Origin: CALKWS01 sp048594865
GTDB taxonomy: Bacteria; Actinomycetota; Actinomycetes; Actinomycetales; Beutenbergiaceae
Direction: 5' to 3'
Assembly (NCBI GenBank): GCA_048594865.1
Contig: JBMDWZ010000076.1
Span: 14,029-78,028 of the forward strand
DNA length: 64,000 nt
This document shows, piece after piece, positions 36,009 through 44,732 of the stretch. The notes beneath the pieces were generated by a model. That model saw only the letters and a program-made list of their open reading frames with translations, searched no databases and was not told the DNA's origin. Within the stretch, counting starts at the first letter, position 1. Each line of letters begins with the position of its first letter. The position numbers and the translations under genes were made by a program.

Positions 36009-36908
36009 ATGAAGAACACCCGCACAACATTGATCGCAGTGGCTGCGGCTGGACTGCTCGCACTGTCCGCCTGCACCGCCGAACCAGGCGAGGACGACCC
36101 GGACAACGGCGGCGACACGGGCAGCGAAGACGGTGGCGGCGAGGACGACGGCGCTGACGACGGTGGCGAAGCCAGCGGCGACGGCGTGCGCATCGGCATC
36201 AAGTACGACCAGCCCGGCCTGGGTTACCAGGACGGCGGCGACTACACCGGGTTCGACGTAGACGTGGCCCGGTACGTGGCAGACAAGCTTGGCTACAGCG
36301 AAGACGACATCACCTGGGTTGAAGCCCCTTCGGCAAACCGGGAAACCATGCTGGAGAACGGCCAGGTCGACATGATCTTCGCCACTTACTCCATCACCGA
36401 AGAACGCGACGAGGTCGTGGACTTTGCCGGCCCGTACTTCGTGGCCGGGCAGGACCTACTCGTTCGCGAAGACGAAGACCGCATCGAGGGACCGGAGTCA
36501 CTCGATGGCCTCAACCTGTGTTCGGTCAGCGGTTCCACCTCCGCTCAGCGCATCCAAGACGAATACGCCGACCAGGTGGAGCTCATCGAGCAGCCCGGTT
36601 ACGCCGAGTGCTTGGTGTACCTGCAGGGTGGCCAGGTTGATGCCGTCACCACCGACGACATCATCCTCGCCGGTTTGGCCGCCGATGAAGGCTCCGGCGC
36701 TTTCCGGGTAGTCGGAAACCCGTTCTCCGAGGAGAACTACGGCATCGGCATCCCCGAAGGCTCCGACCAGTGCGAAGCCATCAACGAAGCCGTGCAAGAG
36801 ATGATCGATGACGGCTCCTGGGAGGAGTTCGTTACTTCGAACACCGACGGCACCGGCTACACGGCGAACGACAGCCTGAACCCGCCGACCCTGGTCGACT
36901 GCGGCTGA
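36009..36908 (+). CDS. gluB: Glutamate-type ABC importer, substrate-binding lipoprotein
   Basis: A 299-residue lipoprotein that captures the ligand outside the membrane. A signal peptide ends in the lipobox LSAC with C22 as lipidated residue. A very acidic, low-complexity linker (about 24-58, mostly D, E and G) leads to a family 3 binding domain (SBP_bac_3) with YTGFDVDVARYVADKLGY. AAGGAG precedes the ATG. A strong hairpin after the stop should raise its expression over the permeases. Confidence 0.93.
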   Translation: MKNTRTTLIAVAAAGLLALSACTAEPGEDDPDNGGDTGSEDGGGEDDGADDGGEASGDGVRIGIKYDQPGLGYQDGGDYTGFDVDVARYVADKLGYSEDDITWVEAPSANRETMLENGQVDMIFATYSITEERDEVVDFAGPYFVAGQDLLVREDEDRIEGPESLDGLNLCSVSGSTSAQRIQDEYADQVELIEQPGYAECLVYLQGGQVDAVTTDDIILAGLAADEGSGAFRVVGNPFSEENYGIGIPEGSDQCEAINEAVQEMIDDGSWEEFVTSNTDGTGYTANDSLNPPTLVDCG

Positions 36909-36916
36909 TTTGAGCG

Positions 36917-36953
36917 CGTGGCGGTTGGGTGGGTGATCCGCCCAACCGCCACG
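36917..36953 (+). terminator. Strong stem-loop between gluB and gluC
   Basis: Perfect 13-bp inverted repeat: CGTGGCGGTTGGG (36917-36929), 11-nt loop, CCCAACCGCCACG (36941-36953). It follows the gluB stop by eight nucleotides. No long T-run follows, so partial termination or 3'-end protection of the gluAB message is more likely than full termination. Confidence 0.75.
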
Positions 36954-37018
36954 ACGTCGTTTCCTCGGCCGAGCGTGGCCGTTTCCGGTGGTTGTTGAGC
37001 ATCGTTAAGGAGAAGTGA

Positions 37019-37702
37019 GTGGAGTACCTCAGCCAGTTTTGGGAGGTGTTAAGTCGCTACGACATCGCAGGTGCCTACTGGACCAACATTCAGTTGGCCA
37101 TCTTCGCGATTGTCTTTTCCCTGATCCTGGGACTCTTCCTGGCGGTCATGAGAATCTCTCCCGTGCCCTCCTTCAACGTCCTGGGTAGCCTGTACGTCAC
37201 CCTGGTTCGCAACACCCCGCTGACGGTCTTCGTCGTATTCGCGGTGTTGGCCCTGTGGCCGGTACTGGGAATCGAGTTCTCTTCCAGCTTCTCCACCAAC
37301 TTTTTCTGGCTCGCGGTCCTGGCACTGTCGGTCTACCACGCCTCGTTCATGTGTGAGGCCTTCCGCTCCGGTGTTAACACCGTGCCCACCGGACAGGTCG
37401 AAGCCGCCCGGGCGATCGGCCTGGGGTTCGGCCCCTCGGTGCGGCTCGTGATCCTCCCCCAGGCGTTCCGTGGCGCGATCGCCCCACTGGGTAACACGGT
37501 CATCGCCCTCATTAAGAACACCACGGTCGCGGCCGCCGCCTCGGTTCCGGAGATCGCGGTGCTCATGCGCGGCATGATCGAGAACCACGGAAACTACGCC
37601 TTCATGATCTTCCTGACCGTGGCCGCCGGGTTCGTGATCTTGGTCATCCCGATCGGCCTGCTCACCACGTTCCTCTCTAGGCGTCTTGCGGTGTCCCGAT
37701 GA
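37019..37702 (+). CDS. gluC: Glutamate-type ABC importer, permease 1
   Basis: A 227-residue inner-membrane permease of the HisM/GlnP type with about five membrane helices and the EAA loop EAARAIGLGFGPSVRLVILPQA that docks on the ATPase. The GTG start has AAGGAG nearby. It overlaps gluD by four nucleotides. Confidence 0.92.
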   Translation: MEYLSQFWEVLSRYDIAGAYWTNIQLAIFAIVFSLILGLFLAVMRISPVPSFNVLGSLYVTLVRNTPLTVFVVFAVLALWPVLGIEFSSSFSTNFFWLAVLALSVYHASFMCEAFRSGVNTVPTGQVEAARAIGLGFGPSVRLVILPQAFRGAIAPLGNTVIALIKNTTVAAAASVPEIAVLMRGMIENHGNYAFMIFLTVAAGFVILVIPIGLLTTFLSRRLAVSR

Positions 37703-38622
37703 GCGCCCCCTCGGCCCTCTTCGACCAACTTGGTCCCAAGGGCAAACGCAACGTCCTGATCACCAACATTGTTGGGGCCCTGATCGGGATCGCGATCATG
37801 GCGATCGTGGTCCTTCAGTTCGCCGACAAGGGGCAGCTGGAGGGCCGCCTGTGGTCTGCGGCCCTCGATGGCCGTGCGTGGCAGTTCTACTACTTACCGG
37901 GACTGCAGAACACCTTGGTAGCCGCCGCCTACTCGGTAGTGCTGGCGCTGGTGTTCGGCCTACTGTTCGGTGTCGGCCGCCTGGCTAGCAACGCGGTGGT
38001 GAGGTGGCTGTGCGGCGCCGTGGTGGAGTTCTTCCGCGCGGTGCCCGTTCTGATCATGATGATCGCCGGCTGGTTGATCATCGCCCGGTCCGGACTGGTG
38101 GCCCCCGAGGACTCCCCGCTGATCGCCGTGGTGGCAGCCCTGACGCTGTACAACGGTTCGGTCATCGCCGAACTCATCCGCTCCGGGGTCTACGGCCTTC
38201 CCAAGGGTCAACGGGAGTCCGCGCTGGCGATCGGGATGACCCGCGGGCAGTCGATTCGCACGGTGGAGTTGCCGCAGGCCATCATTGCGATGCTGCCGTC
38301 CTTGGTGAGCCAGTTCGTGGTCATCTTGAAGGACTCCGCACTGGGCGCGATCATCACCTACCGCGAACTGCTCGAGTCGGCTCGTCTGCTGGGCCGCGGT
38401 AGTCCGTTCCCGATGCTGCAGACCCTGCTGATCGCGGCGGTGCTGTTCATCCTCATCAATTACCTGCTGACCCGCGCCGCGGAGTTCGCGGCCCGTAAGG
38501 TCGGGGCCCGCACCTCGGGCAAAGCGAAGGCGGCGGCGCCCGCTGCCGCGATCGGGGCTTCGGCGGATACGGAGCCGAAGGCCGCTAGCAGGCAAGCGGG
38601 CGGGGACCCTGGCGGAACCTAG
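37699..38622 (+). CDS. gluD: Glutamate-type ABC importer, permease 2
   Basis: A 307-residue permease with an extra cytoplasmic N-terminus, about six membrane helices and an EAA loop reading ESALAIGMTRGQSIRTVELPQA. A C-terminal cytoplasmic tail of about 45 residues is rich in Ala, Lys and Gly. It should form the heterodimeric channel with gluC. Confidence 0.92.
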   Translation: MSAPSALFDQLGPKGKRNVLITNIVGALIGIAIMAIVVLQFADKGQLEGRLWSAALDGRAWQFYYLPGLQNTLVAAAYSVVLALVFGLLFGVGRLASNAVVRWLCGAVVEFFRAVPVLIMMIAGWLIIARSGLVAPEDSPLIAVVAALTLYNGSVIAELIRSGVYGLPKGQRESALAIGMTRGQSIRTVELPQAIIAMLPSLVSQFVVILKDSALGAIITYRELLESARLLGRGSPFPMLQTLLIAAVLFILINYLLTRAAEFAARKVGARTSGKAKAAAPAAAIGASADTEPKAASRQAGGDPGGT

Positions 38623-38641
38623 GTGCCACTGAGTTGCAAGT

Positions 38642-38682
38642 AGGCGCCACCAATAGCACGACACGCAGGCGCCACCAATAGC
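38642..38682. repeat. Direct repeats downstream of gluD
   Basis: AGGCGCCACCAATAGC is present exactly at 38642-38657 and 38667-38682 (25-bp period); a degenerate third copy (AGGTGCCACTGAG) begins at 38621. They lie in the non-coding stretch between gluD and the secreted orphan. No function is evident. Confidence 0.8.
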
Positions 38683-38844
38683 GGCAGATGGCCCGAACCT
38701 AGGGCGTTTCCTCGCCCAGTTCTTCCTCGCCGAGTATTAGCGCCTAAGGGTACAGATACCGCGCACGGTCACCTGCCCACTAAAAAGCGAACATACCCTC
38801 ATGCCACAGACACCCAATACGTCGATTCTCCAACTGAACTAGGT

Positions 38845-39099
38845 TCAGGAAAGAACCCGATAATGGAAGTGATAAAGGCCGCTGCCGTGCCCCGACAAGT
38901 GGCAGGCCCCCACCACTATGTGGGAGTCGCTGTTCATGATCCTGCGTTCCTGCTGGCAGTCACCGATCGAAGACGGTGCACTAGCCTGCCAACCGGCCGG
39001 AGGCGTGTCGGCTAATGCAACACCCGAACCTACGAACGCCAGCCCTACTGCTAGACCTAACGTGGCTGTAATGGACGCTAACTTCTTTGTATTCTCCAT
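38845..39099 (-). CDS. Small secreted protein of unknown family
   Basis: An 84-residue precursor: a signal peptide (1-30) with a VALA cleavage site and a mature part of 54 residues with two cysteines (C48, C66) that could form one disulfide, then a His/Tyr-rich end (GHGSGLYHFHYR). I do not recognise the family. The ATG at 39099 is 7 nt after TAGTTT. Codon use departs from the neighbours: three TTA codons (7, 14, 29) plus AAT, ACA and ATA, in a lower-GC patch, which suggests recent acquisition. Confidence 0.68.
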   Translation of the reverse strand: MENTKKLASITATLGLAVGLAFVGSGVALADTPPAGWQASAPSSIGDCQQERRIMNSDSHIVVGACHLSGHGSGLYHFHYRVLS

Positions 39100-39130
39100 A
39101 GTTGCCAAACTAACACGGGCGATTTAAGCA

Positions 39131-39147
39131 TGGCCGGTTAGCGGCCA
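39131..39147 (-). terminator. Candidate terminator after recX
   Basis: TGGCCG-GTTAG-CGGCCA, a perfect 6-bp stem with a 5-nt loop, 53 nt after the recX stop. The following minus-strand bases are TGCTTAAATC, not a real T-run. A second 5-bp hairpin GACCA/TGGTC (39187-39201) overlaps the recX stop. Confidence 0.4.
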
Positions 39148-39199
39148 CTAATACACTCGTCGCCGCTATACCTCAAGGTGCGTCCCGACCAAAGGCTGG

Positions 39200-39769
39200 T
39201 CAGAACAGGTCGTCGCTAGGCTCGCCCTGTTCCTCTTCGCCGAGGATCTCGTTGATCAGGCGGTAACTCAGCGAGGGCGAGTAGCCCTTGCGCGCCAGCA
39301 AGCTCATCATCCGCTGGCGGCGTTTGTGTGGTTCCACGCCGGTGGTGGAGCGCGCCTTGCGACGCAGCAGTTCCCGGGCGGCGGCTTCTTCGTCGGCGGG
39401 GTCCACGGCGTCCAGCGCCGCCTGCGCATCTTCCTGCTCCACACCCTTACGGCGCAGCTCGTGAGCTAGCGCCCGGCGCGCGAGTCCGCGCTCGGACTGC
39501 CGGGTGCGCACCAGCATCGCTGCGTACTCGGCGTCGTTGATCAACCCGACCTCGGTGAGGCGGTCCAGAACCTTGTTCGCCACCTGTTCGGGAACGTCCT
39601 TCTTGGCCATCGCCTGCGCCAGTTGGGCGCGAGACTTCGGGGAGTTAGTCAGCAGCCGCAACGCAATATTGCGGGCGAAGGACTCGGCATCCGGTTCAGC
39701 GTCCTGGGCGGCCGCACCCGTGGCCGGGGGTTCATCCGCCCGGCCACGGGGAGCACGCGATTCGTGCAT
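39200..39769 (-). CDS. recX: Regulatory protein RecX
   Basis: Small helical protein that modulates RecA filaments. The 189 residues carry three RecX three-helix repeats after an acidic N-terminus of about 30 residues; ALRLLTNSPKSRAQLAQAM is the typical first repeat. It follows recA by 15 nt and is surely co-transcribed with it. Confidence 0.94.
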   Translation of the reverse strand: MHESRAPRGRADEPPATGAAAQDAEPDAESFARNIALRLLTNSPKSRAQLAQAMAKKDVPEQVANKVLDRLTEVGLINDAEYAAMLVRTRQSERGLARRALAHELRRKGVEQEDAQAALDAVDPADEEAAARELLRRKARSTTGVEPHKRRQRMMSLLARKGYSPSLSYRLINEILGEEEQGEPSDDLF

Positions 39770-39784
39770 GGAAACTACGTCGGC

Positions 39785-40831
39785 TCAGAAGTCGACGGCG
39801 GCGACTTCTTCCTCGGGGACCGCCTCGAGCTTCACGCCGATTCCGAGCTTGGTCTTGATCTTGGATTCGATCTCTTCACCTAGCTCGGGGTTGTCCTTGA
39901 GGAACCGGCGGGCGTTCTCCTTACCCTGGCCGAGTTGGTCACCTTCGTAGGTGTACCAAGAACCCGACTTGCGCACGATTCCCTGCTCCACGCCGAGGTC
40001 AATGAGGCTGCCCTCGCGGGAGATACCCACGCCGTAGAGGATGTCGAATTCGGCCTGCTTGAACGGCGGGGCCATCTTGTTCTTCACGACCTTGACCCGG
40101 GTGCGGTTACCGACCGAGTCGGTGCCTTCCTTCAGGGTCTCAATCCGGCGCACGTCCAAGCGCACCGAGGAGTAGAACTTCAGCGCCTTACCACCAGTGG
40201 TGGTTTCGGGTGACCCGAAGAACACGCCGATCTTTTCGCGCAGCTGGTTAATGAAGATCGCAGTGGTGCCCGAGGAGGACAACGCGCCGGTGATCTTGCG
40301 CAGCGCCTGGGACATCAGCCGGGCCTGCAGACCCACGTGGCTGTCTCCCATTTCGCCCTCGATCTCCGCCTTGGGGACCAGGGCTGCGACCGAGTCGATG
40401 ACGATGATGTCCAGCGCGCCGGAGCGGATCAGCATGTCCATGATTTCCAGGGCCTGCTCACCGGTGTCCGGCTGCGACACCAGCAGTGCATCGGTGTCCA
40501 CGCCGAGCTTCTTGGCGTACTCGGGGTCCAGGGCGTGCTCGGCGTCGATGAACGCGGCAATGCCGCCGGCGCGCTGAGCGTTTGCGACCGCGTGCAGGGC
40601 CACGGTGGTCTTACCGGAGGACTCGGGGCCATACACCTCGATGACGCGGCCGCGCGGCAGGCCGCCGGTACCCAACGCCACATCGAGAGCAATGGAGCCA
40701 GTGGGGATGACCTCCACCGGCGGACGGGTGTCATCACCCAGACGCATCACCGAACCCTTGCCGTAGGCACGGTCGATCTGTCCAAGTGCGGCCTCGAGGG
40801 CCTTGGTGCGGTCTGCTACCGGAGCAGGCAT
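39785..40831 (-). CDS. recA: Recombinase RecA
   Basis: DNA strand-exchange ATPase and co-protease for LexA. The 348 residues contain GKGSVMRLGD, Walker A GPESSGKT (68-75), Walker B IIVIDSVAALVPKAE and the loop L2 region around FINQLREKIGVFFGSPETT. No intein interrupts it. AAGGTGG lies before the ATG at 40831; the GTG three codons earlier is unlikely. A LexA box stands about 190 nt upstream. Confidence 0.98.
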   Translation of the reverse strand: MPAPVADRTKALEAALGQIDRAYGKGSVMRLGDDTRPPVEVIPTGSIALDVALGTGGLPRGRVIEVYGPESSGKTTVALHAVANAQRAGGIAAFIDAEHALDPEYAKKLGVDTDALLVSQPDTGEQALEIMDMLIRSGALDIIVIDSVAALVPKAEIEGEMGDSHVGLQARLMSQALRKITGALSSSGTTAIFINQLREKIGVFFGSPETTTGGKALKFYSSVRLDVRRIETLKEGTDSVGNRTRVKVVKNKMAPPFKQAEFDILYGVGISREGSLIDLGVEQGIVRKSGSWYTYEGDQLGQGKENARRFLKDNPELGEEIESKIKTKLGIGVKLEAVPEEEVAAVDF

Positions 40832-41019
40832 AGTTTCCACCTTCTACGTTGTGGGCGGTTGGTCCGCCGGTTTCCTTGGGGCTGGTCTGTGCGCCGCCAC
40901 CCTCTCCGGGTGCCGTGGGCGTGAATCGAAGGCTATGTCCGACCACTGACATCCATGATCGGCACCCTCCACGGCTGTGGATGGAACCGTTCTTGTCCTC
41001 GATCTGTGGACAACAGTAA

Positions 41020-41035
41020 AAGAACGGGTGTTCTA
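41020..41035. promoter_or_regulatory. LexA box upstream of recA
   Basis: AAGAAC-GGGT-GTTCTA: perfect AGAAC-N4-GTTCT palindrome, differing from TCGAAC-N4-GTTCGA only at the outer positions. It lies 189 bp from the recA ATG in the 268-bp leader, so the recA transcript probably has a long 5' UTR or a second promoter nearer the gene. Confidence 0.78.
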
Positions 41036-41099
41036 CGTAGGGACGCCGCGCCGCGACACGCCGAGCGGATTCTTTTCCTGCCCGCAGCACTTGGCTTTC

Positions 41100-41870
41100 C
41101 TACTCGTAGAACAATCGCTCGATGCGCCTGGTCGCGGCCCAGAGCCCAAAGGCCCCCAGGGCAAGGAGATACAGCACGTGCACGGCCAAGCCCGGGCCAA
41201 CCTCACCGGTAGTCAACGACCGCACCAGGGCCACCCCGTGATACAGCGGCGTGGCCTGCACCAGCCACTGCAGCACCGGTAGGTAGGTGGACAGCGGGAA
41301 GAAGGTCGCCGAGAACAAGAACAACGGCAAGATCGCCAACTGCACGTAATCGGCGTCGTTCCAGGTGCGCATGTAGGTGGTCGCCGCCATCCCGACCGCG
41401 GCAAAGGCGAAACCGATCAGGGTGCACGCCGGAATCGCCAGTACTGCCCACCAGGAGGTCACGAACCCAGCGATCGAGGCGATGGCGAGGAATACCGTGG
41501 AGTACAGCCCGCCCCGCAGTAGCGCCCAGGTGATCTCGCCAGCGGCCACGTCACGCGCGCTCAGCGGGGTATTGAGCACCGAGTCATACAGTTTGGCGTC
41601 TTTGAGTTTGCCGAAGACGTTGACGGTGGAGTCCATCACCGCGCCGTTCATCGCCGACGTCGCCATCATCGCCGGCGCCACGAACGCCGCGTAGGACATC
41701 TGCCTGCCGTCCACGTCGATCACCCCGACCAGCGCACCTAGCCCAACGCCTAAGGCGAACAGGTAGAACAACGGCTCAAAGAAGCCCGAAACGAGCGTGA
41801 GCCACTGCTTCCCGGCGGCGGTGTAGTTGCGTTCGACCATCGCCCATGGCCGCGTCAGCGCCATGATCAT
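41100..41870 (-). CDS. ABC-2 type exporter permease, second
   Basis: A 256-residue protein with six membrane helices of the NodJ/DrrB (ABC2_membrane) type. It shows the late-domain ILPLFLFSATFFPLSTYLP segment typical of the family. It starts in a TGATG overlap with the first permease. It probably forms a heterodimeric exporter with it; the substrate is unknown. Confidence 0.87.
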   Translation of the reverse strand: MIMALTRPWAMVERNYTAAGKQWLTLVSGFFEPLFYLFALGVGLGALVGVIDVDGRQMSYAAFVAPAMMATSAMNGAVMDSTVNVFGKLKDAKLYDSVLNTPLSARDVAAGEITWALLRGGLYSTVFLAIASIAGFVTSWWAVLAIPACTLIGFAFAAVGMAATTYMRTWNDADYVQLAILPLFLFSATFFPLSTYLPVLQWLVQATPLYHGVALVRSLTTGEVGPGLAVHVLYLLALGAFGLWAATRRIERLFYE

Positions 41871-42715
41871 CAGACCACCAACCGTCTGGTCAGCTGCCGC
41901 ACCGCGAGCAGGTAGCCCACGATCACGATCGCGAGCAGCACGGCCAGGTGCAGAGCGATCCGCCACGGCTCAAGCCACTGGGCGGAGTCTGGTCCAAGAC
42001 CGAAGGCTCTGGTGAGGGCTACCGCGTGCGTCAGCGGCGACGCCCAAGCCAGCGCCTGCAGCCCGGCGGGTAGTTGTTCGAGGGGGAAGAAGGTCCCAGA
42101 GAACAAGAACATCGGCATCAGAATGAAGCGCTGCAACACGTTAAACCCCGCCCCCTCCCCCGAGGACGTGGCCGAGTAGGCGAAGGTGCACGTGGCGAAA
42201 CCCATACCGCACAACACCGCAACCGCCACGACGGCGATGGTCCCCCATCCGCTCATCGCACCCAGGGCGGTGGCGATGAGGGTGAAAGCCACCGCCACGG
42301 TCACCACCCGGATGGCGATGTAGACCAGTTGCCCGCGCACCAGATCGACCGCCCGCAAGGGGGTGGCGAGCATCGCGTGATACGCACCGGTCCACTTGAT
42401 CGGGGCCAGCACGCTGTAGGTCGCCTCGTTGGAGCCATTGAGCATGCATTGCGCGGCCACCAGCCCGGTGGCCACAAACGCCACATAGCTGACGCCCTCG
42501 ATGGCGGTGCCCTGCGGGGAATCCAGCAGCGATCCCAGGCCGTAGCCCATGCCCACCAAGTACAACAGCGGAGCAAGGAAGGAACTGACGATCGTGGAGG
42601 GCCAGAACCGCCGGTAGCGCATCAACCAGTACGCGGTCACCGCACGCCACGGCGCTGATTGCTTGTGAACCCGCCTTGGCTCCAGGCTGGGGCCCACGTG
42701 CACCGGAGCGGTCAT
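41870..42715 (-). CDS. ABC-2 type exporter permease, first
   Basis: A 281-residue protein with a cytoplasmic N-terminus and six membrane helices, of the same ABC2_membrane family as its neighbour (LMPMFLFSGTFFPLEQLP). Overlaps the ATPase stop by four nucleotides. Together the three genes encode a DrrAB/NodIJ-like exporter for a lipophilic compound or a cell-envelope glycan. Confidence 0.88.
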   Translation of the reverse strand: MTAPVHVGPSLEPRRVHKQSAPWRAVTAYWLMRYRRFWPSTIVSSFLAPLLYLVGMGYGLGSLLDSPQGTAIEGVSYVAFVATGLVAAQCMLNGSNEATYSVLAPIKWTGAYHAMLATPLRAVDLVRGQLVYIAIRVVTVAVAFTLIATALGAMSGWGTIAVVAVAVLCGMGFATCTFAYSATSSGEGAGFNVLQRFILMPMFLFSGTFFPLEQLPAGLQALAWASPLTHAVALTRAFGLGPDSAQWLEPWRIALHLAVLLAIVIVGYLLAVRQLTRRLVV

Positions 42716-43644
42716 TCGATGAGGCTTCGGCCGGTCAAGGTAAGGAACACGTCCTCCAGCGAGGCGCGCCGCACCAGACTCGATTGCGGGTGCAGACCCC
42801 GGGCCGTCAACGTCTCCAGAGCACCATCGCCATCGTGCACGTACAGCAGCGTCCGGTCCGCAAGGACCTCCACGCGTTCGGTGATCTGCCGCAGTTCATC
42901 GTTCACCTCGGCGCCGTCGGCGAACCGCAACTCCAGTACCTCGCGGGTGGCGTACTGCTCGATGAGCGCCCGCGGCGACCCGTGCGCCACGATCTTGCCG
43001 CCATCCATCACCACGAGCCGATCACAGAGCTGCTCGGCCTCATCCATGTAGTGGGTGGTGAGCACCTGTGTCACGCCACGTCGTTTGAGTTCAAAGAGCC
43101 GCTGCCACAGGTTGTGCCGAGCCTGCGGGTCCAGCCCGGTGGTGGGTTCATCCAGTAACAGCAGTTGCGGGTCGTTGACCAGTGCTCGGGCGATCGTCAG
43201 GCGGCGCTTCATTCCGCCGGACAGCTTCTCCACCACCGAGTCGGCCTTGTGGTGCAGGTCCGCGAACTCAAGCAGCGGATCCACTCGGTCGCTAGCCTCC
43301 GAGCGGCTCAGCCCGAAGTACCGGCCGTAGATGGCCAGGTTCTGCCGCACGGTCAGCTCCAGGTCCAACCAGTCCTGCTGCGGCACCACCCCGAGAGCAG
43401 AGCGAATCTTCGCGCCATCGGTGGTGGGGTCGGCACCGAGCACGCTCAACTCACCGGAGGTGGGCATCGAGGTGCACCCGATCATCCGCATCGTTGAGGT
43501 CTTGCCCGCACCGTTGGGGCCGAGGAATCCGAAAAACTCCCCCTGCGCCACGTCCACGTCGATCCCATCGACGGCGGTGAAGTCACCAAAGGACTTGGTC
43601 AGCGACCTCGCCTGGATCGGCGGCTGCGGGCTCCCTACCGCCAT
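42712..43644 (-). CDS. ABC exporter ATPase, DrrA/NodI type
   Basis: A 310-residue ATPase with Walker A GPNGAGKTS (about 42-50), the signature LSGGMKRR and Walker B LLLLDEPTTGLD, plus a C-terminal extension (about 225-310) found in drug-resistance exporters. The likely ATG at 43644 lies inside the end of the kinase-like gene (10-nt overlap); no Shine-Dalgarno is seen, so translational coupling is expected. Confidence 0.9.
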   Translation of the reverse strand: MAVGSPQPPIQARSLTKSFGDFTAVDGIDVDVAQGEFFGFLGPNGAGKTSTMRMIGCTSMPTSGELSVLGADPTTDGAKIRSALGVVPQQDWLDLELTVRQNLAIYGRYFGLSRSEASDRVDPLLEFADLHHKADSVVEKLSGGMKRRLTIARALVNDPQLLLLDEPTTGLDPQARHNLWQRLFELKRRGVTQVLTTHYMDEAEQLCDRLVVMDGGKIVAHGSPRALIEQYATREVLELRFADGAEVNDELRQITERVEVLADRTLLYVHDGDGALETLTARGLHPQSSLVRRASLEDVFLTLTGRSLIE

Positions 43645-44732
43645 GCGGGGTACCCCGGGAGGGCACGACCGTCGGGCCATTCGCGCAGTGCCCTGCGCAG
43701 CGCCTCATCGGCCGCGAGCGCCAGGTTCGGCAGGTCATCGGCCACGTGCTCAAGGACCCACCGCCACCGCTTCACCAGCAGTTGCCTGGCCGAGGGCGCG
43801 ATCGCTCCGGTGGGTCCGATGCTGGGCCGGGCGGCTTGGGCCGGGGGCAGTAGCCACGCCCCGGAAGCCACAATCCACAACACGATCGCGTGGCGTACCT
43901 GCGCCGGCCAGTTCGGGTCCTCGCCGAGGTCGGCGAACGTGCGGGCAGCGCCCTGCGTGAACGCCTGGAGCATCGCATCTGTAAGCCCGCTCGGTGGGGT
44001 GAACACGCACCAACAGCTACTGAAGGGTTCCAAGGCGTAGGCGGCGTCCACCGCGATCGGTTTCAGGCTGGTGCCTTCACAATCCAGGAACCTCACCTGA
44101 CCCTCGACAAACAGGGCGTTATCTGGGCAGGTGTCCCCCACCGACAACACGAGTCGGTCGGTTCTGCTCCACAGCCCGCTGGCCGCTTCCTCCACCTCAT
44201 CCAGCGCCGCAGCAGCGGACTTTACGCCCCAATCCGCCAGCGCCTGCAGACCCTGGCCCGGCAGCGCGGCTATCTCCCGCCGGTTGCGTTCCTCGGCCTC
44301 CCCAAGCTCTCGTGACACCATCGCCACCGCACCGGCATCGGCGTCCACATGCTCACCCAACGCGCGAGCCCACTGCAGGCATGCGTCCCACGCGGCCTGC
44401 GGGTCAGAGCCGGTGAGGAAGTCAGCGAGCGTCGGGGCGCCCCCCAGATCCTGCATGACGACGGTGGTGGCCTGTGGATCGTGCGCGAGCAGATCCGGGG
44501 TGCCGCGCAGGTAGGTCAGTCCGGCGTACTCGCGCAGATAGGCCTCGGCGGGGTTGTGCCCGGGGATGTCACTGGGCACAAAGGACTTCACCACCACGCT
44601 GCTACCCCACGACGTCGGACCCTCAAGCACGCGATGGCGGCTCACTTGGGAACGGCGCGAGCCGCCCAAGTCGATTCCGGGCGCCAAGACCGCTTGAGAA
44701 AGCGTGGGTGGGGAGATGTCTGCACCGCTCAA
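43635..44732 (-). CDS. Aminoglycoside phosphotransferase (APH)-like kinase fold protein
   Basis: A 365-residue protein of the APH/choline kinase fold. The catalytic loop reads VGDTCPDNALF, keeping Asp and Asn of the HGDxxxxN motif but with Val for His, and the metal Asp is in FLDCEG. The TTG at 44732 overlaps the DUF3046 stop (TTGA) and follows AAGG, so I chose it over a TTG 12 codons upstream. Function is unknown; the ABC exporter genes overlap it, which suggests they work on the same compound. Confidence 0.75.
   Translation of the reverse strand: MSGADISPPTLSQAVLAPGIDLGGSRRSQVSRHRVLEGPTSWGSSVVVKSFVPSDIPGHNPAEAYLREYAGLTYLRGTPDLLAHDPQATTVVMQDLGGAPTLADFLTGSDPQAAWDACLQWARALGEHVDADAGAVAMVSRELGEAEERNRREIAALPGQGLQALADWGVKSAAAALDEVEEAASGLWSRTDRLVLSVGDTCPDNALFVEGQVRFLDCEGTSLKPIAVDAAYALEPFSSCWCVFTPPSGLTDAMLQAFTQGAARTFADLGEDPNWPAQVRHAIVLWIVASGAWLLPPAQAARPSIGPTGAIAPSARQLLVKRWRWVLEHVADDLPNLALAADEALRRALREWPDGRALPGYPAWR

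Noticed and set aside
38845..39099. Lactococcin 972-type bacteriocin
   Set aside because: Size and signal peptide fit, but the Trp/Gly and YSNY-type marks of that family are missing, so I left it as an orphan.
40734..41090. Frame in the recA leader (118 codons, minus strand)
   Set aside because: Runs through the LexA box and into recA in another frame; composition is not protein-like.
43635..44732. Functional aminoglycoside resistance gene
   Set aside because: Only the general kinase fold is seen; the catalytic His is Val and no resistance-class signature is present.
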